Part shown: in pieces, positions 11,456 to 23,425 of the stretch
Position numbering within the stretch: position 1 is the first letter of the stretch
Layout of the letters: the number at the start of each line of letters is the position of its first letter
Origin: Gnetum montanum
Lineage: Eukaryota; Streptophyta; Gnetopsida; Gnetales; Gnetaceae
Assembly (NCBI GenBank): GCA_015680685.1
Contig: MNCI01017913.1
Coordinates: 1,180,352-1,244,351, forward strand
Length of the DNA: 64,000 nt
Reading direction: 5' to 3'
Made by a program: the position numbers and the translations under genes
The notes under the pieces: generated by a model
Told to the model about the DNA's origin: nothing
What the model saw: the letters and a program-made list of their open reading frames with translations, nothing else
Databases searched by the model: none

Positions 11456-12393
11456 TGAAACACCTTAAGGAAAATGCATGTTATAAACAGAGAAGCCTGG
11501 TAGCCAAATTTTAATTGTAATTTAATCAAATTAAGGAGTAGAAATAATTGCCTTAGTTTCCCATAAACAATGCTACCTTATGAACTTATTTTGAAAAATA
11601 TTCTAAATCCTTTTAAAACAAGAAAAATTAAATTGATGGCCCACCTTACTAGATACACTATAAATTTCATTATGCAAGCATGTGAAAGCTAAATGGTCAA
11701 AAACGCTACCAAATTTGGCCCCAAAAGCAAAAAATGCTAGTGTCTAATACACTACAGTTTTGGGCCATGAAAATGTTCCAAATATGCTATGTAATGGTTC
11801 AAAAAGAATATGAAAGTATAACCGAGAAAGTAATAGCAAATTAGAGGCCTATTTAAGCCAATTTTCAACACCATTTCTAAATTCTTTTGGCACATATTTG
11901 GCATAATTGTTGCAAATTTTTCAAAGCCTTTTGTAGCAATTTTAGCACTAATTTCTAAAAGAAAATATAATTTTTAGTAGCATTCAAGTAAAAATCAATT
12001 GGATAAACAAGTACAAATTCAAGTGCAGAACACACCTTGCCTCTTGCACCAAATCCTAGATGGTATTCTATATATTTTCAAGCTATAAAAGTCTCCATCT
12101 ATACTTTATAGAACCTATTTCACAACTATTTTTTACAATATTTAATATAAAGTTTACTATTTTTATTGGGCCATATTATTTCACACACTCTCTCTATGTT
12201 CTTGGTTCAATGTTGGATTTTACATTTTCATTCTTCAATTCATTTCTTTTATCACATCTGGTAACAAATGTTTCAAGTCCTTAAGTGATCGGCAAGATTA
12301 ACTAAGGTGCCCCAAACCCTTCTGAGGTTCATGGATCTTGGGGTTAAACACTACTTCTCTTCCTTTTCCTGCATCAATGTTTTTGTCATGACA
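11456..12393 (+). repeat. T4 LTR
   Basis: Starts TGAAACACCTTAAGG and ends GTCATGACA. It aligns from end to end with the two T6 LTRs (12821-13850 and 20913-21830), for example the stretch AATTTTAATTGTAATTT and the tail around AAGTCCTTARGTGATCG. T4 and T6 therefore belong to one LTR subfamily. Confidence 0.75.
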
Positions 12394-12820
12394 AGTGGAA
12401 CTATTGTCAATAATTACCATGCAAATATTATAATCTCTTTAGTACCTACATTTTTAAAAATTTTGGGTTTAAGGCATAGATCCTAGATTCTTGTAATTGT
12501 GATAGTACAAAATAACATCCCTTGAGATTCATATTGATAGATGTCACATCCTTCCTTCTCTATTTCAAGATCAATAACCTCATCAACTATTGTAGCCTTA
12601 CCTTTTTTTATATAGTAGTCTTTTCCTATACTCTTTCTTCTCATTTTGTCTTTGTCTCAAATCCCCTACTCCATTTTCTCCTTCATAATCTTTAGAGTCA
12701 TTTGGAACTTCTCCTCTAAATAGTCCCACATTTTGTCTACCTTAGTTAATATTTCTATGAAAGATTTTTAGATCAGGAAGGTTTTCCTTTGTACCTATTC
12801 TTCTAGTGATATTTCCTTGT
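12394..12820 (-). pseudogene. gag: T5 gag, C-terminal piece (left of T6)
   Basis: The minus strand encodes a relic matching the T8 gag at 27470-27770: KVDKMWDYLEEKFQM with KIMKEK here against KIDKMLEWINEKV with KTIKERV in T8, then DEVIDLEIEKEGCDIY here against EEAIDLTTKEDGCDIC in T8. It continues the reading of the piece at 21831-22950, so T6 is inserted in T5. The left end is cut by T4. Confidence 0.7.
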
Positions 12821-13850
12821 TAAAACACCTCAAGGAAAATTCATGTTACAAATAGAGAAGCCTAATAGCTAGATTTTAATTGTAATTTTGATTGGATACA
12901 AGAGTAGAAATATTTTTCTTATTTTCCCCATCAATAATGCTATCTCATGACCTTATTTTGGAAAAATAATTGGATCATTTTTAACATGTAAAATGAAATT
13001 CATGGCCAACAAGCTATGAATTTCATAATGCCAACGTATGGGAGTTAAAAAATTAAAAATGCTATCAAGTTTGGCACCAAAATTCAAAAATGTTGGTGGC
13101 CCATACATTGCATATTTGAATCATAAAAATGGTCCAAAAGTGCTGCCAAATCTAACAAAAAAAGTCAAAAATGCTAATGGCCCATACACTGTAGTTTTGA
13201 GCCCTAAAAATAGTCAAATACGCTATGTAACTACGTAGGACACTTCGTAGAAACTAAGCAACATAGTAATAGAAAATTTTGACCTAGGAAAATAAGAATC
13301 AAGATCATTTTTGGAACTTTTTGGATCATTCAAACTCTCCCAAAATTGAGAATTTTGGAGCAAAGTAGAGATCTGAAAGCCCATAGACATTCCAACATTG
13401 ATTATCATGAGAAGGAGGAATCTATTGCAAGTTTATCCAAAAGTAGATCGAGTGAGTTGGTCACATTTGGAAGAATTCTTGGTCACACACCACTCATCTA
13501 CAAGCTAGATTTTGATTACCATTTGCTATAGAATATTCATAGTTCATACTTTGTATTTTCTCATCATTATACTTTGTAGTTAATATAGTGTTTACAATTT
13601 TTTTGTCATATCTTTTATTGTTTATAATATAATTTTTTGTTCTTGCTCACTAATCCAACAGTGGATTTGCATTTATACATTTTTGTCCATTTTTATATTT
13701 TCATCTAATAATAGACTTCTAAAGTCCTTAGGTGATCGATAAGATTGTCTAAAATGCCCCAAATCCATTCAAGGCTTGTGGATCCTAGGATTAAAACTAT
13801 TTCATATGGATACTTTTGAATTTCCAACATCAATTTTTTCCATCATTACA
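12821..13850 (+). repeat. T6 5' LTR
   Basis: Begins TAAAACACCTCAAGG (the usual TG has become TA) and ends CATCATTACA. It aligns with the T6 3' LTR and the T4 LTR. Its length differs from the 3' LTR (1030 against 918 bp) because of indels, so it is an old insertion. Confidence 0.75.
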
Positions 13851-13856
13851 AATTTT

Positions 13857-13875
13857 TGGCACTAAACGAAGGGCC
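13857..13875 (+). promoter_or_regulatory. T6 primer-binding site
   Basis: TGGCACTAAACGAAGGGCC starts six bases after the LTR end. This is the copy that keeps both TGG and the GGGCC end of the block shared with T1, T2 and T11. Confidence 0.65.
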
Positions 13876-14879
13876 TCTACCTAACTTCTTCATCTAAAAC
13901 CCATCACAAAAAATTCTCTACCTATTTCTACCTTTGCATAGTGTGTTTAATGAAGTAATTTTTTTTGGCTTTTTTGTAACCCCAACATTTGACATTATAG
14001 CTAGTTTAATTTTTACAATTGTAAAAAATTAAAAGAAATTTTTCTTATTATTGATTTTTATAGTTATAGTGCATAGTTGTAGTGCATAGTGTTTTCCTTG
14101 TTCCTAGAATTTCTAGTTTTATGGGTTTTCTCTAGTTCTCTACCTTCATAATTCTTACAAAGTTTATCTACATACATTAAAGCCTTATCATATTTTTCTT
14201 AGCATTGCTTAAATACGTTGAAAAAAATTATCATTGTAGTTGTAGTTATAGTTTACTCCATTTTCTCTCTTTTACACTTATGTTTTTTCCTAATTTCACA
14301 AACATGCTACACTTTACTTACATTTGAGTTTCATATTTAGTAGTTTCATATGTTGCAATTTTATACACTACAGTCTCATACACTACAAGCTATATGCAAC
14401 ATTTCACTCCATTTTTCCTCTTTGTACACTTACATTTTTTTCTTAATTTTACAGAAACACTACACTTTTCTTATGTTATAGTTTTATATCTTGCAGTATC
14501 ATATGCTATGAGCTATAGCTCTCATATGCTATACCTCTTATACACTATAGTGTTTCTCATACACTGGACCTCTTATATACTATACCCTATCTCATACACG
14601 AGACCTCTCACAAGCTACATGCTTATCTTACACATTAAACCTTAAATAAGATACAAGCTACAGCTTATTTAAGACATTAAAACCTTTACTACATTATTTA
14701 ATTACTTGGTCTTGCATAGTCTATGCCTTTTGTGTCAACCATTCTACGACACAACATAGTAGTCATGGCCTTGAACCATGAATATATCTATGTATATGAC
14801 CCTAAGGACCTAGCTGTAGTGGAACATAGGTAGTTTCTTAGGTGGTTAGGTCTTAACCTAGTTCATGTAAACATTTACA
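13876..14879 (+). other. T6 leader, no gene seen
   Basis: AT-rich sequence between primer-binding site and gag. Short repeats around ATACACTA and CTCATACAC recur near 14370-14620. I see no convincing open frame. Confidence 0.5.
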
Positions 14880-16700
14880 AACAATGTTACAACTTCATAT
14901 GTGCAAAAATCCAAGTGGATTTATGCATTCCATGTAAGGAGTTCAACTCCAAGCATCAATATGAGTTAATCCACAAGGATGGGAAGGAATACATCCCTTC
15001 ACCATACAATCATTTTGAATTATTTGAATTTTACATGCACCTCTTGACATAGTTAGTAAGTGCAAATGATGATGGTGAAGTGAAAAAGATAGTTTAGGAT
15101 CTCACCTAGAGGATCATGATGAGTTAGGATCTTATTATGAAAATGATTCTGACTTTAGGACATCTATTGCAACAATCCATCCTTGAGGTGTCTTTGTTCA
15201 AGTCTACACCTCCCATTTTAGTAATAAACTAAACTTTCTCTATAACCTCTACAAACCCAAGTTCCCAACCCACTTCCTAGTTTACTTCACTATTTACCTC
15301 ATCACCTTTCATTATAGAGCCTCATTTTTCACTAGTTTCTTTTATGCCTCAACCATTCATAGTTTCACCTAGACCCTATTCTAGAGTACAAATACCACAT
15401 GTTTCCTATAAGCTATTCATGCCCAATACTCATTTTATTTCATATATTCTAGTACAAGCATCTTCTTCCATGTTCAATCCTCCCACAATATAGTTACACA
15501 ATCCCTCCAGTCTATATCATTGTCCATTTTACAATTACCAATCATTCAACAATATCAAGTTCAACCCTCAAGATCTCCACGAGCCTTGAATTAAGCCTTT
15601 CAACTAATTCAAGACATTATTGAGAAGCTAGAAAAATTGAAGTGAGCATCACAAAAATGGTGAAGGTAATGGACTTTTACTATAATGATCCCATTAGCCC
15701 TACTGTCCTTCAAATCACATTACTTGCAGGCACATCTATCCCACACTTCATCAAAAATAATAGTAAGGGAGATCCTAATGAACATATTATCACCTTTCAA
15801 TTTGAATAGCACATGTTGTAAGTGTGGCCTCACACAACACTATATATTTTTCCTATGTCCCTAAAAGAAAAGGCTTTGGACTAGTACCAAACCTTACCTA
15901 GAGGTTCTATATCATCTCTTCAAAACTTGATAAATAAATTTGTTAATCACTTCAAATACAACTTAAAGCCTAATATGATCTTAGATCCACTTATAAAGGT
16001 GAAGGAGGAGCTATTTGAATTGTTTTAAAAGTTTATTTAAAGATGGAATGCAATGCTCAATGAGATTCCAAAGCCCATATCTAAAATCCTCCTACTAGCC
16101 ATCTTCAAAGGAGCTATCAACAATTTTATCAAGTCCAAGTTATACTACTTAGATCCTCGGTCATTCATTTAAGCCTTTTCCCAAATCAATAACATAGAAA
16201 ATATGAGAAATGATAGCAATGATATGGCCTATGTGGCTTACAAAAACTAATACACTAGGAGGAATAATGATAAGACCAAAAAAGCATAAGCAACCATGGT
16301 TGTGGTAACAAAAGTGTCAAAACAACAAAAAAGATGAAAGTCTCCACCATGTAACACATCTTCTAATCCATCTCAACCAGCTATGTCATATACTTCCAAC
16401 TAGCCAAAATCAAAATTGGGGTGCAAAAATAGGTCTAAGTACATTAAGTTACCCATGAAACCATCTAAGCTCCTAGAATAGTTTCTTAAAGATAATTGAA
16501 TTTAGCATACAAAAATATTCAAGGAAACTTGTAAGAGACATGATCTTCTTTGTAAGATAGCTAGATATCCAATGATATCAACCAAAGATGATCTAAAACT
16601 ACCAAAGTACTTCAAACTAGAGAGGTTGTGCCATTATCACCAACTAGCTAGTCATGACATCAATTATTTTCTAGCATAAAAAAAATGATCTCCAAAAGAT
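14880..16700 (+). pseudogene. gag: T6 gag, heavily decayed
   Basis: Gag with many stops. Recognisable blocks in order: QYELIHKDGKEYIPSPYNHF (near 14960-15020), VMDFYYNDPISPTVL (15660), GDPNEHIITF (15775), EKALD with YQTLPRGSISS (15870-15920), FVNHFKYNLKPNMILD (15940), FKGAINNFIKSKLYYLDP (16105-16160), YTRRNN and a Lys-rich stretch, and LERLCHYHQLASHDINYF (16620-16670), the Cys/His block. Their order equals T1 and T11. The broken blocks are preserved over 1.8 kb, so the element once coded for particle protein. Confidence 0.75.
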
Positions 16701-17461
16701 GAGAAACTGTGAAAAGTTGGTGTTAAATGAGCCTAACTCTTCAAACATCAAAAATAACTCCTACACCATCATCTCATTCATAGCAACCAAATGGTCTAAT
16801 CCTCCTAGGGAACCGTTTATCATCAAGGTATCACTAGCTAGCATTCGATTGTAAAATCTAAAGCCTAGAATACCCTTAAACATATGAGTACCATCCACCA
16901 TCCCCCATGTTCCCTAAAGAGCTTTTTTTCATACGTGTTCCACTTTTAGTGGTATCAATATCAGAACCCAAACAATGCACTATTAATCCCTCTAAAGCTA
17001 GGAAACCATTTGTTATTAGAGTGTCTCTACTATTCATAAGAAAACCTACGATAACCTATGACCATTGCTGACCTATCATAGACAATACCTTAATAATGTC
17101 ATCATCAAGTAACAAGAAATCACCACTACAATAGCAACAAAGACAATGTATTTCAATACCAACAACTAAGCCTCTTGAAGATGGCCAATAACAAAAGTCT
17201 TCAAAACAAGTTGACCCACTAAAACCTACACCAAGATTAGCTCCACCTATGAAATACATTACCCAAAGTGCATCAACCAGTCAACCAAAAGGGAATCACA
17301 AACTAGATGTGAGCAAGGGGCCCAAGCAACATATTTTAAAACATGAATTGAAAATTCTAGAAAGAATGAAGAAAATTAAGACTGCCAAGGCTAAAACATC
17401 ACATGTTGAAAAAAAGAATATCCTCACAAAGATGAAGTAAGACAAATGGTTCCTAAAATAA

Positions 17462-18160
17462 AAGAACACATCATTGAATATATACAATCTAATCATGACT
17501 TCTCCTACTCATAGAGATGTTTTAGTTCAAATATTAACCTCTATTTCCATAAGCAAAGACACACCTACTAATAAGGAATTTAGTCACTCTATCATTGAGC
17601 AAACTCCTCTTATAGAAAACAAGCACCAACCCATGCTCACCTTTCATGAAAATGAAGTGAAAATTGATTCAAAAAATAGAGAAGTGATATCTACTCCTCT
17701 CCTCATTAACGTACATGTTGGCAAGTATAAAGTTCATTATGTTGATGTGGATGATAAGGCAACAAACAATGTAATACAATTTACCATTGTTGAATAATTA
17801 GACCTAACTAAAAACATAAAGGAGACCTCTACCTCTACACTTAAGTTATTCAATGAGTTATGGGTAGCTGTATGGGGTTTCATCTCCTTAAAATTTATAG
17901 CCAAGGAATAGTTTCCCAGATCAGCAAAATTCCTAGTGGTTGAAGAAACACTTAGTTTTAACTTGATCCTAGGAAGACCATGGTTATCAAAGCTTTGAGC
18001 AGTCTCATCTCCTATACTATAGGATATTCATTTGCCATATGAGGATACTTAAATTATAATTCATGAGGAAAACATGTTTCTACCATCTGTTAACAATGTC
18101 AACCTTAAATAGGGTTAAGAGAAGAATTTTTAAGATGAAATTCCCTATCCTTAAGTAAGA
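17462..18160 (+). pseudogene. pro: T6 protease region, decayed
   Basis: An open piece at 17474-17797 holds NIYNLIMTSPTHRDVL, EVISTPLLINVHVGKYKVH and YVDVDDKATNN, the last aligning with the VDDGATT active-site loop of T2 and T11 but with Gly replaced by Lys. The core continues at 17920-18060 with RSAKFLVVEE, LILGRPWLSKL and DIHLPYEDT. After it, near 18300, the frame dies out and no RT follows. Confidence 0.7.
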
Positions 18161-20860
18161 TCTGACATCAACAACAACAAGGCTAACATCTCCAACTATA
18201 CAATACTAAATGACCAAAAAAACACATGCCACTTACCAAAGTGAATAAGAAGGATAGAAAACATAGAATCATGCACAAGAAGTTCCTTGATCTATTAGAT
18301 ATTAGGGAACAAATCCACACTTAACATCGTATTCCTTCCTTTGTCAATGACCACTTGTTTAATTTTGTAGTCTTATATCATGTTTCATTGTTTATTTTAT
18401 TCTTATATGCTCTTTTGAGATTATCCCATGCTTCCTAGAAAATTAAGATGGCCTACCAAGGCCTAAAACTAATCATACCATGGCCTACCATTGATGACAC
18501 CAGAGCCTAAAATAGATAATATAGGATAGCCTCTACATTCTTTTATTGTATTTACGTGTGGCTTGTTTACTTAATAACATCATTTGTAGTATTTACTTAC
18601 ATGTTTACATCTACTTTTATAGTTTTTATTTTATTCTATTACACTATAGAGTTTTACTTTATGATCTTGCTTTTATTACTGTTTTAACTTATAGGCTTTT
18701 ATATAAACATATAAAGCATAGAAAGATATTAAACATAAAAACAACTAAACATTTATAGCCAAGTAGTAGCTTAGAACATGAAGCTAAAACATTACATCAT
18801 AAGGCCAAATGTTACCAAGTGGTCCATGACCATAGCCATCGTTACATCATGTAACAAATAAACAAGCAATACATAATCTAATAATATAATAATAACCAAT
18901 AGCCATGGCACATAACAAGTGCAATACATCATAGGTAATAGTCTAACTAGACTTGGAGGAGGAGAGGGAATGTTGTTAAGCCATTACCATTTTTGCTTGG
19001 GGCCTGTGAACAATAAAAACATGTAACCATTTTCCTTGTAACAATTAATTTCCTACATTGGCATACCTTGTCAAATAAATTTCCTTGTAAACATGTAACA
19101 GTTAATTTCATACATTGGCATACCTTGTCAAATAAATTTTCCTTGCCTCACACACTATCCACCTAGGTCCCACACATTATTGAATCATCCCAAAGTGTTC
19201 ACACCCTACTAGAATGAGTCTTACATACTATGAGAACATCCTAAAGTACCCACATAATGTGAATTAGTTTGACCTTGTTTGCCTTATTTGACCTTGTTTT
19301 AACCTTTTTTGGACATATTTTACCTTTTTAACCCAATTTTACATTGTTTTGCCTTAGTTTACCTTTTTGTAACCATTTTTTGACCTTTTTTTACTTTGTT
19401 TTGATCCTATTTTTACTTATCTTGATTTATTATTATATTATTTTGCATAATTTTAACATTTTTTAACAAATATATACCATGCAGATACCACTTGATGTGC
19501 TTATGTTAACATGCATGAGCTAGGAAGATGAGGAAGAAAATTTGACTAGCCTTAGAGCCTAAGTAGGCACTCTTGATGATGCCAATCAATCAAAAGCCTT
19601 TTGATCATATAGCCTTAATAACGTGAAATGGCCTAACTCCTCTTGACCATGAAGCCAAAAACATCATAAAGAATTCCTTGGTTAAATTCCCTATTTCAAT
19701 CCATAATGTTAAGGACAAAACCCTAAAATAAAGTTCCTCACTAGGACCTTAGTTTTCTCAAAACATTGCTAGATTCTTGCAAGATAATATTAAAGCCTTC
19801 ACATGGACTTAATTACATCTAACATTGACATTCTTTCTTTTAGTTTTGTTGGCCTTTGTTCATAGACCTGAACAAGCACACGATGTTGATGGACCTTATA
19901 GCATATAACAAGTGAGCCTGCCTAATATTCTATCTTTTTGGAATCTCAAAACACTAGAAGCCTGGTGTGAATCTACAAAGAAAGACACATAGTTCTCAAG
20001 TTCTACATATTGCTTCTCATGATTACCTACATTTTCTTGTTATCTTATGTATCCACTTATCATCACATGCATTCTTTGACTATTTTTCTTATTCTTTTGG
20101 AATTGTGCTTACAATATGAGCTTGAATTCATCATAGAGGTATGATTCATTGCAATATTAAGACACCACGTGATCATTCTTGCCAATAGTGCTTACCTCGC
20201 ATCACTCTTGTTACCCCTTCTAAGTCATAACCCAATAACCAAACCTTAGCACTCCTTACCTGGCTAATAAAAAAAATCTATGTATGACATTCATACACCA
20301 TGGTCATGTGACACCCTCAACATGCTTCATCAAAAATTTCATTGAATCTCTAGATTCTTCATTTAATGAGAAAACAAAACAAAATCTGACCTTGGCAATG
20401 AATCCCAATGAAGGTTTCACTTCCAAAAAAAAAAAAAAAAAAAAGAGGAAGAAAATTCCAAGAAAGCCAAGAGACCAATGTAGCCTAAAGTTAATAGCTC
20501 AAAAAAAAAATAAATAAAAAAAAAACCAAGTGGCCAAAGTAACTAATTTCAAATTATTAGTATCATCAAATCTAAGCACATGTCACCAACAATTCAAACA
20601 TGAAGCATGAAGACCTCCCTATTCAGCAAATATGTCACCACCATGCCATAACCATGATGTCAATACATTTTTAATTCTTTGTTAGCCCATGAGACCATTC
20701 TCTGATAACCAATGTAGCCATTATTTCATCCTAAATTCTTTTCATACCATTATGAACTTATTTTGCCATTGTAAGCACCCACTTGGCATGATTCAATAGC
20801 TATAAAATCAAATGTGGAGGGGAAGTGTTGGTAATGATTTCACAACAATGTTTTGCATTC
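18161..20860 (+). other. T6 non-coding tail with vestige of the pre-RT segment
   Basis: About 2.7 kb without open frames. At 18430-18510 there are GGCCTAAAACTAATCATACC-like words of the TTAAACTG border array. Near 19735-19820 a short relic (SSLGP, FSQNIARFLQDNIKAFTWT) matches the segment just before RT in T10 and T11 (NIKVFA, NIKTFALS). The next bases, with no RT, align with T12 from about 58280 onward, so both elements share one deletion. Runs of TTTGACCTTGTTTGCC-like sequence occupy 19260-19400, and a 20-base poly-A lies at 20425-20444. Confidence 0.65.
20425..20444 (+). repeat. Poly-A tract inside T6 tail
   Basis: Twenty A residues after AATGAAGGTTTCACTTCC. The homologous place in T12 (58954-58968) also has a poly-A run after AATGAATGTCTCACCTC, so the tract is ancestral to the subfamily rather than a mark of LINE-type insertion. 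Confidence 0.7.
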
Positions 20861-20912
20861 TTTATTGATGTCTTTTGAGTCAATCCTTAAAACATCAAAA
20901 AAGAGGGGCTAA
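20861..20912 (+). promoter_or_regulatory. T6 pre-LTR hairpin and polypurine tract
   Basis: TTATTGATGTCTTTT and AAAACATCAA form the arms, followed by AAAAAGAGGGGCTAA and the LTR start at 20913. Same arrangement as T4, T11 and T12. Confidence 0.65.
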
Positions 20913-21830
20913 TGAAACACATCAAGGAAAATTCAAGTTACAAACATAGAATACTATTAGCCATATTTTAATTGTAATTTTAATTGGTTATAAGGGAAAA
21001 ATATCTACCTTGTTTTCCTATCAAAAATACTATCCTATGGCCTTATTTTAGAAAATATTTTGGATCATTTTTAACATGTAATATTAAATTCATGACCCAC
21101 AAGTTATGAATTTCATTATGCTAGTGTATTAGAGTTAAAAAATTAAAAATGCTACCAAGTTTGACACTAAAGTTAAAAAATGCTAGTGGCCCATACATTG
21201 TAGCTTTGAATCCTAAAAATAGTCAAATACACTATGTAATTGCCCAAGAAAATTGGTAGAAATTGAGAAATATAGTAACGGGAAATGGTTGCCTATAAAT
21301 ATAAGAATTGAGACCATTTTTAGAGCTTTTTGGATCATTTGAACTCTCCCAAACTTGAGACTTTTGAAGCAAAGAAGAGATCTAGAATCCCAAAGCCATT
21401 CCAATTATGATTATTGTGAGTAAGAAGAACTTTTTGTAGTTTCATATATAAGTAGATCAAATGAATTGGTGACATTTGGGAGTATTGTAGGACACACACT
21501 ATCCACCCACAAGCCAAGCCCTTAGCACCATGTTTTGTAGAATATTCATAGTTCGCACTTTGTATTCTCTCATCATTGTATCTTGCAATTAATACAGAGT
21601 TTATAGTTTTATTTTTGGTCATATTTTCTATTATTTATAGTATAATTTTTTGTTCTCATTCATTGATCCAACATTAGATCTGCATTTACACATTTTCTCT
21701 CAAATTGGTATTTTCATCTGGTAATAGAATTTTTAAGTCCTTAGGTGATTGACAAGACCTCATAAGATGCCTCAAATCCTTTCTTCTAGATTCTTTCAAA
21801 TTTCCATCACTAATTGTTTTTGTCATTATA
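20913..21830 (+). repeat. T6 3' LTR
   Basis: Starts TGAAACACATCAAGG, ends TGTCATTATA (expected TACA). A TATA box, TATAAATA, lies at 21294-21301. It aligns with the 5' LTR and the T4 LTR. Confidence 0.8.
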
Positions 21831-23189
21831 CTCCTTAGGGTGATAAAGAAGTATCTTTCTTTTACAAATGAAGGAGTCTCTATTGTACTCTTCTATAGTT
21901 TCTTACTTCTTAAGTTATCCTTCTTTCCTGATCACTTGATCAATAAGCCTTTGAATTCAATAGGATCTTATTTTGAAGGGTCTCCCTTGGTCATAAACCC
22001 TAAGAGTCTCTTTGGATATATATCTAAGTCCATATATCACATGGAAAAGTTGTTCCCTTTAAGAGAAACCATGGCTTGGGTATCAGTTGAAAAGAGAGTA
22101 CTACCTGCACAAGGCTACATCAAGGGATTCATGATTAGCTTGTTTTCTTCATTGGATTTATTTCCTCAAGTTAGAAAACTTAGAGTACATTTGATATTTA
22201 TTGTTGAATAGCTCTCACATTCTATATCATTTATAGATAGATTCTAGCTTCAAAGACTAGTACCAACTTTTATGTTCTTTGATGATTATCCTATGGAATT
22301 GATTATGTTCTTGGCATTCATTTTTAGTGTTCTACAAGACAAAGGCTTTCATGGAAGACTTGTAAATGATTTTTTGAACCAACATTATATCCTTCCTTAA
22401 ACTCAGAAATGTTATTCATATTAAGCTATTTTATTCTACTATCCCTTTAATGTATAGTAGAAATAAGAATTACTTTTGAAATGTTAATCATGCTTCATGT
22501 AGTAAGAAGTGGCTCATCATAATCATTATATTCATCGTGGCTCTTGTCATGGTCATGTATTTTATGATGTAGCCTTCTATGCATTCTTTCCTAATGATGC
22601 TCCTCTTCTTCTTACTATTGTCTATGCTCTCTTCCCCCATCTCTATAATGATGTATTCTATCATCTCCATCTTGGTCTCAATCATTTCTCCTTTAGTATT
22701 TATCATGTTTCCCATACCAAAATTTGATAATGAAAAAGATGGTGATGGTGGAGGACAAGGAGAGTTATGTTGGCTTGCTATTCTTCTTTGGTTCCTTGGT
22801 TATTCTCTTGGTAAATAGTTGAAAGACCTTCTCTTTGAGGTTCCCTTATTTCTAGAACCAGTTCTCCCCTTACCTTGGTTTCTTAATAAGGTTGAATGTT
22901 ATTGTTGATGAGTTATGTCATCCTCACTGAAGACAAGAGGGAATTAACACCAAGATTACCTTGATCAAAATTCTAGATCCTCCTACTCTGATTGTGAAAA
23001 TAGTGAGATTGGGACCTTTTTACCCTTGGAGGCTTTATGGCATACCTCAATGAGTTTATTTGTTCTTAGTTGGATCTCCATTGGTTGGTTGTTTTTGTAG
23101 AGATGTTCCTTCATTTGGTAATATGGGGCTACTGGGTCAAGTTCCAGTTTCATGAGAGCTATCATGAACATTGAAGGAATAGACTAATT
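21831..23189 (-). pseudogene. gag: T5 gag, N-terminal and middle part (right of T6)
   Basis: Minus-strand relic homologous to the T8 gag. Matching blocks read leftward: HEYNDYDEPLLTT (near 22530-22500) with YNIDEPLLATRG in T8; RDSRIK and FKEGYNVGSKNHLQVFHES (22440-22345) with RDSCIKWLDMKKIPKFRGGY and the QHHLQAFHDVC block; SWY and ESIYK (22290-22240) with ESWYKSLEPSSIHKW; and RKILLYH near 21850. Upstream (23171-22983) is an open stretch of 62 codons of unknown role that may be the leader or gag start. It ends on the right at an LTR scrap of T7. It belongs to a gypsy family other than Tat. Confidence 0.65.
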
Positions 23190-23425
23190 GTAGCAATGGA
23201 AAAAATTGGTGTTGGAAAATTCAAGAATCCCATACAAGATAGTTTTAACCCAAGGATCCACAAGCCTCAAAAGGATTTGGGACACCTTAAATTATCTAGC
23301 TAATCACATAAGGACATAAAAAGTCTATTATTGAGTGAGATAAAATGTAAAAAAAAAATACAATGGATGAAAAGATAATGCAATGTTGGATCCAAGAACA
23401 AAATGAGAAATGTATGAAATATAAG
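23190..23425 (-). repeat. T7 LTR fragment (3'-terminal third)
   Basis: On the minus strand this matches the last 240 bases of the T6 LTRs: AATAATAGACTTTTTATGTC, GGCTTGTGGATCCT, and the end CCATTGCTACA. The upstream two thirds of the LTR are missing; at about 23425 it abuts integrase sequence directly. It is best read as the 3' LTR of T7 after an internal deletion, inserted in T5. Confidence 0.6.

Larger units (their letters stand above)
10999..12393 (+). mobile_element. T4: 3' end of a plus-strand element (untranslated tail plus LTR)
   Basis: From about 10999 the sequence aligns with the 3' untranslated part of T6 (from about 20449: GCCAAGAGRCCAATGTAG, then AGTTCAAGCATGAAGAC-like blocks), followed by the conserved hairpin and purine tract (11406-11455) and an LTR (11456-12393). 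No coding part remains. The right flank is T5 gag in minus orientation. A (GA)n stretch lies near 11067. Confidence 0.7.
12821..21830 (+). mobile_element. T6: non-autonomous Tat-type element with both LTRs, gag and protease, no pol
   Basis: About 9.0 kb. The order is LTR (12821-13850), primer-binding site, leader, gag, protease, a long non-coding region, hairpin with purine tract, and LTR (20913-21830). It interrupts the T5 gag. The flanking 5-mers are CTTGT (12816-12820) and CTCCT (21831-21835); three of five match, so a worn target duplication is possible but unproven. No RT, RNase H or integrase motif lies between the protease and the 3' LTR, only a short vestige of the region preceding RT (19660-19820). 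T12 shows the same loss. Confidence 0.8.

Noticed and set aside
20284-20517. Frame with a poly-Lys stretch
   Set aside because: The Lys run is the poly-A tract at 20425; the region is the untranslated tail of T6.
21840-22211. Plus-strand open frame of 123 codons
   Set aside because: It is the complement of the decayed T5 gag; the minus strand aligns with the T8 gag while this frame has no family features.
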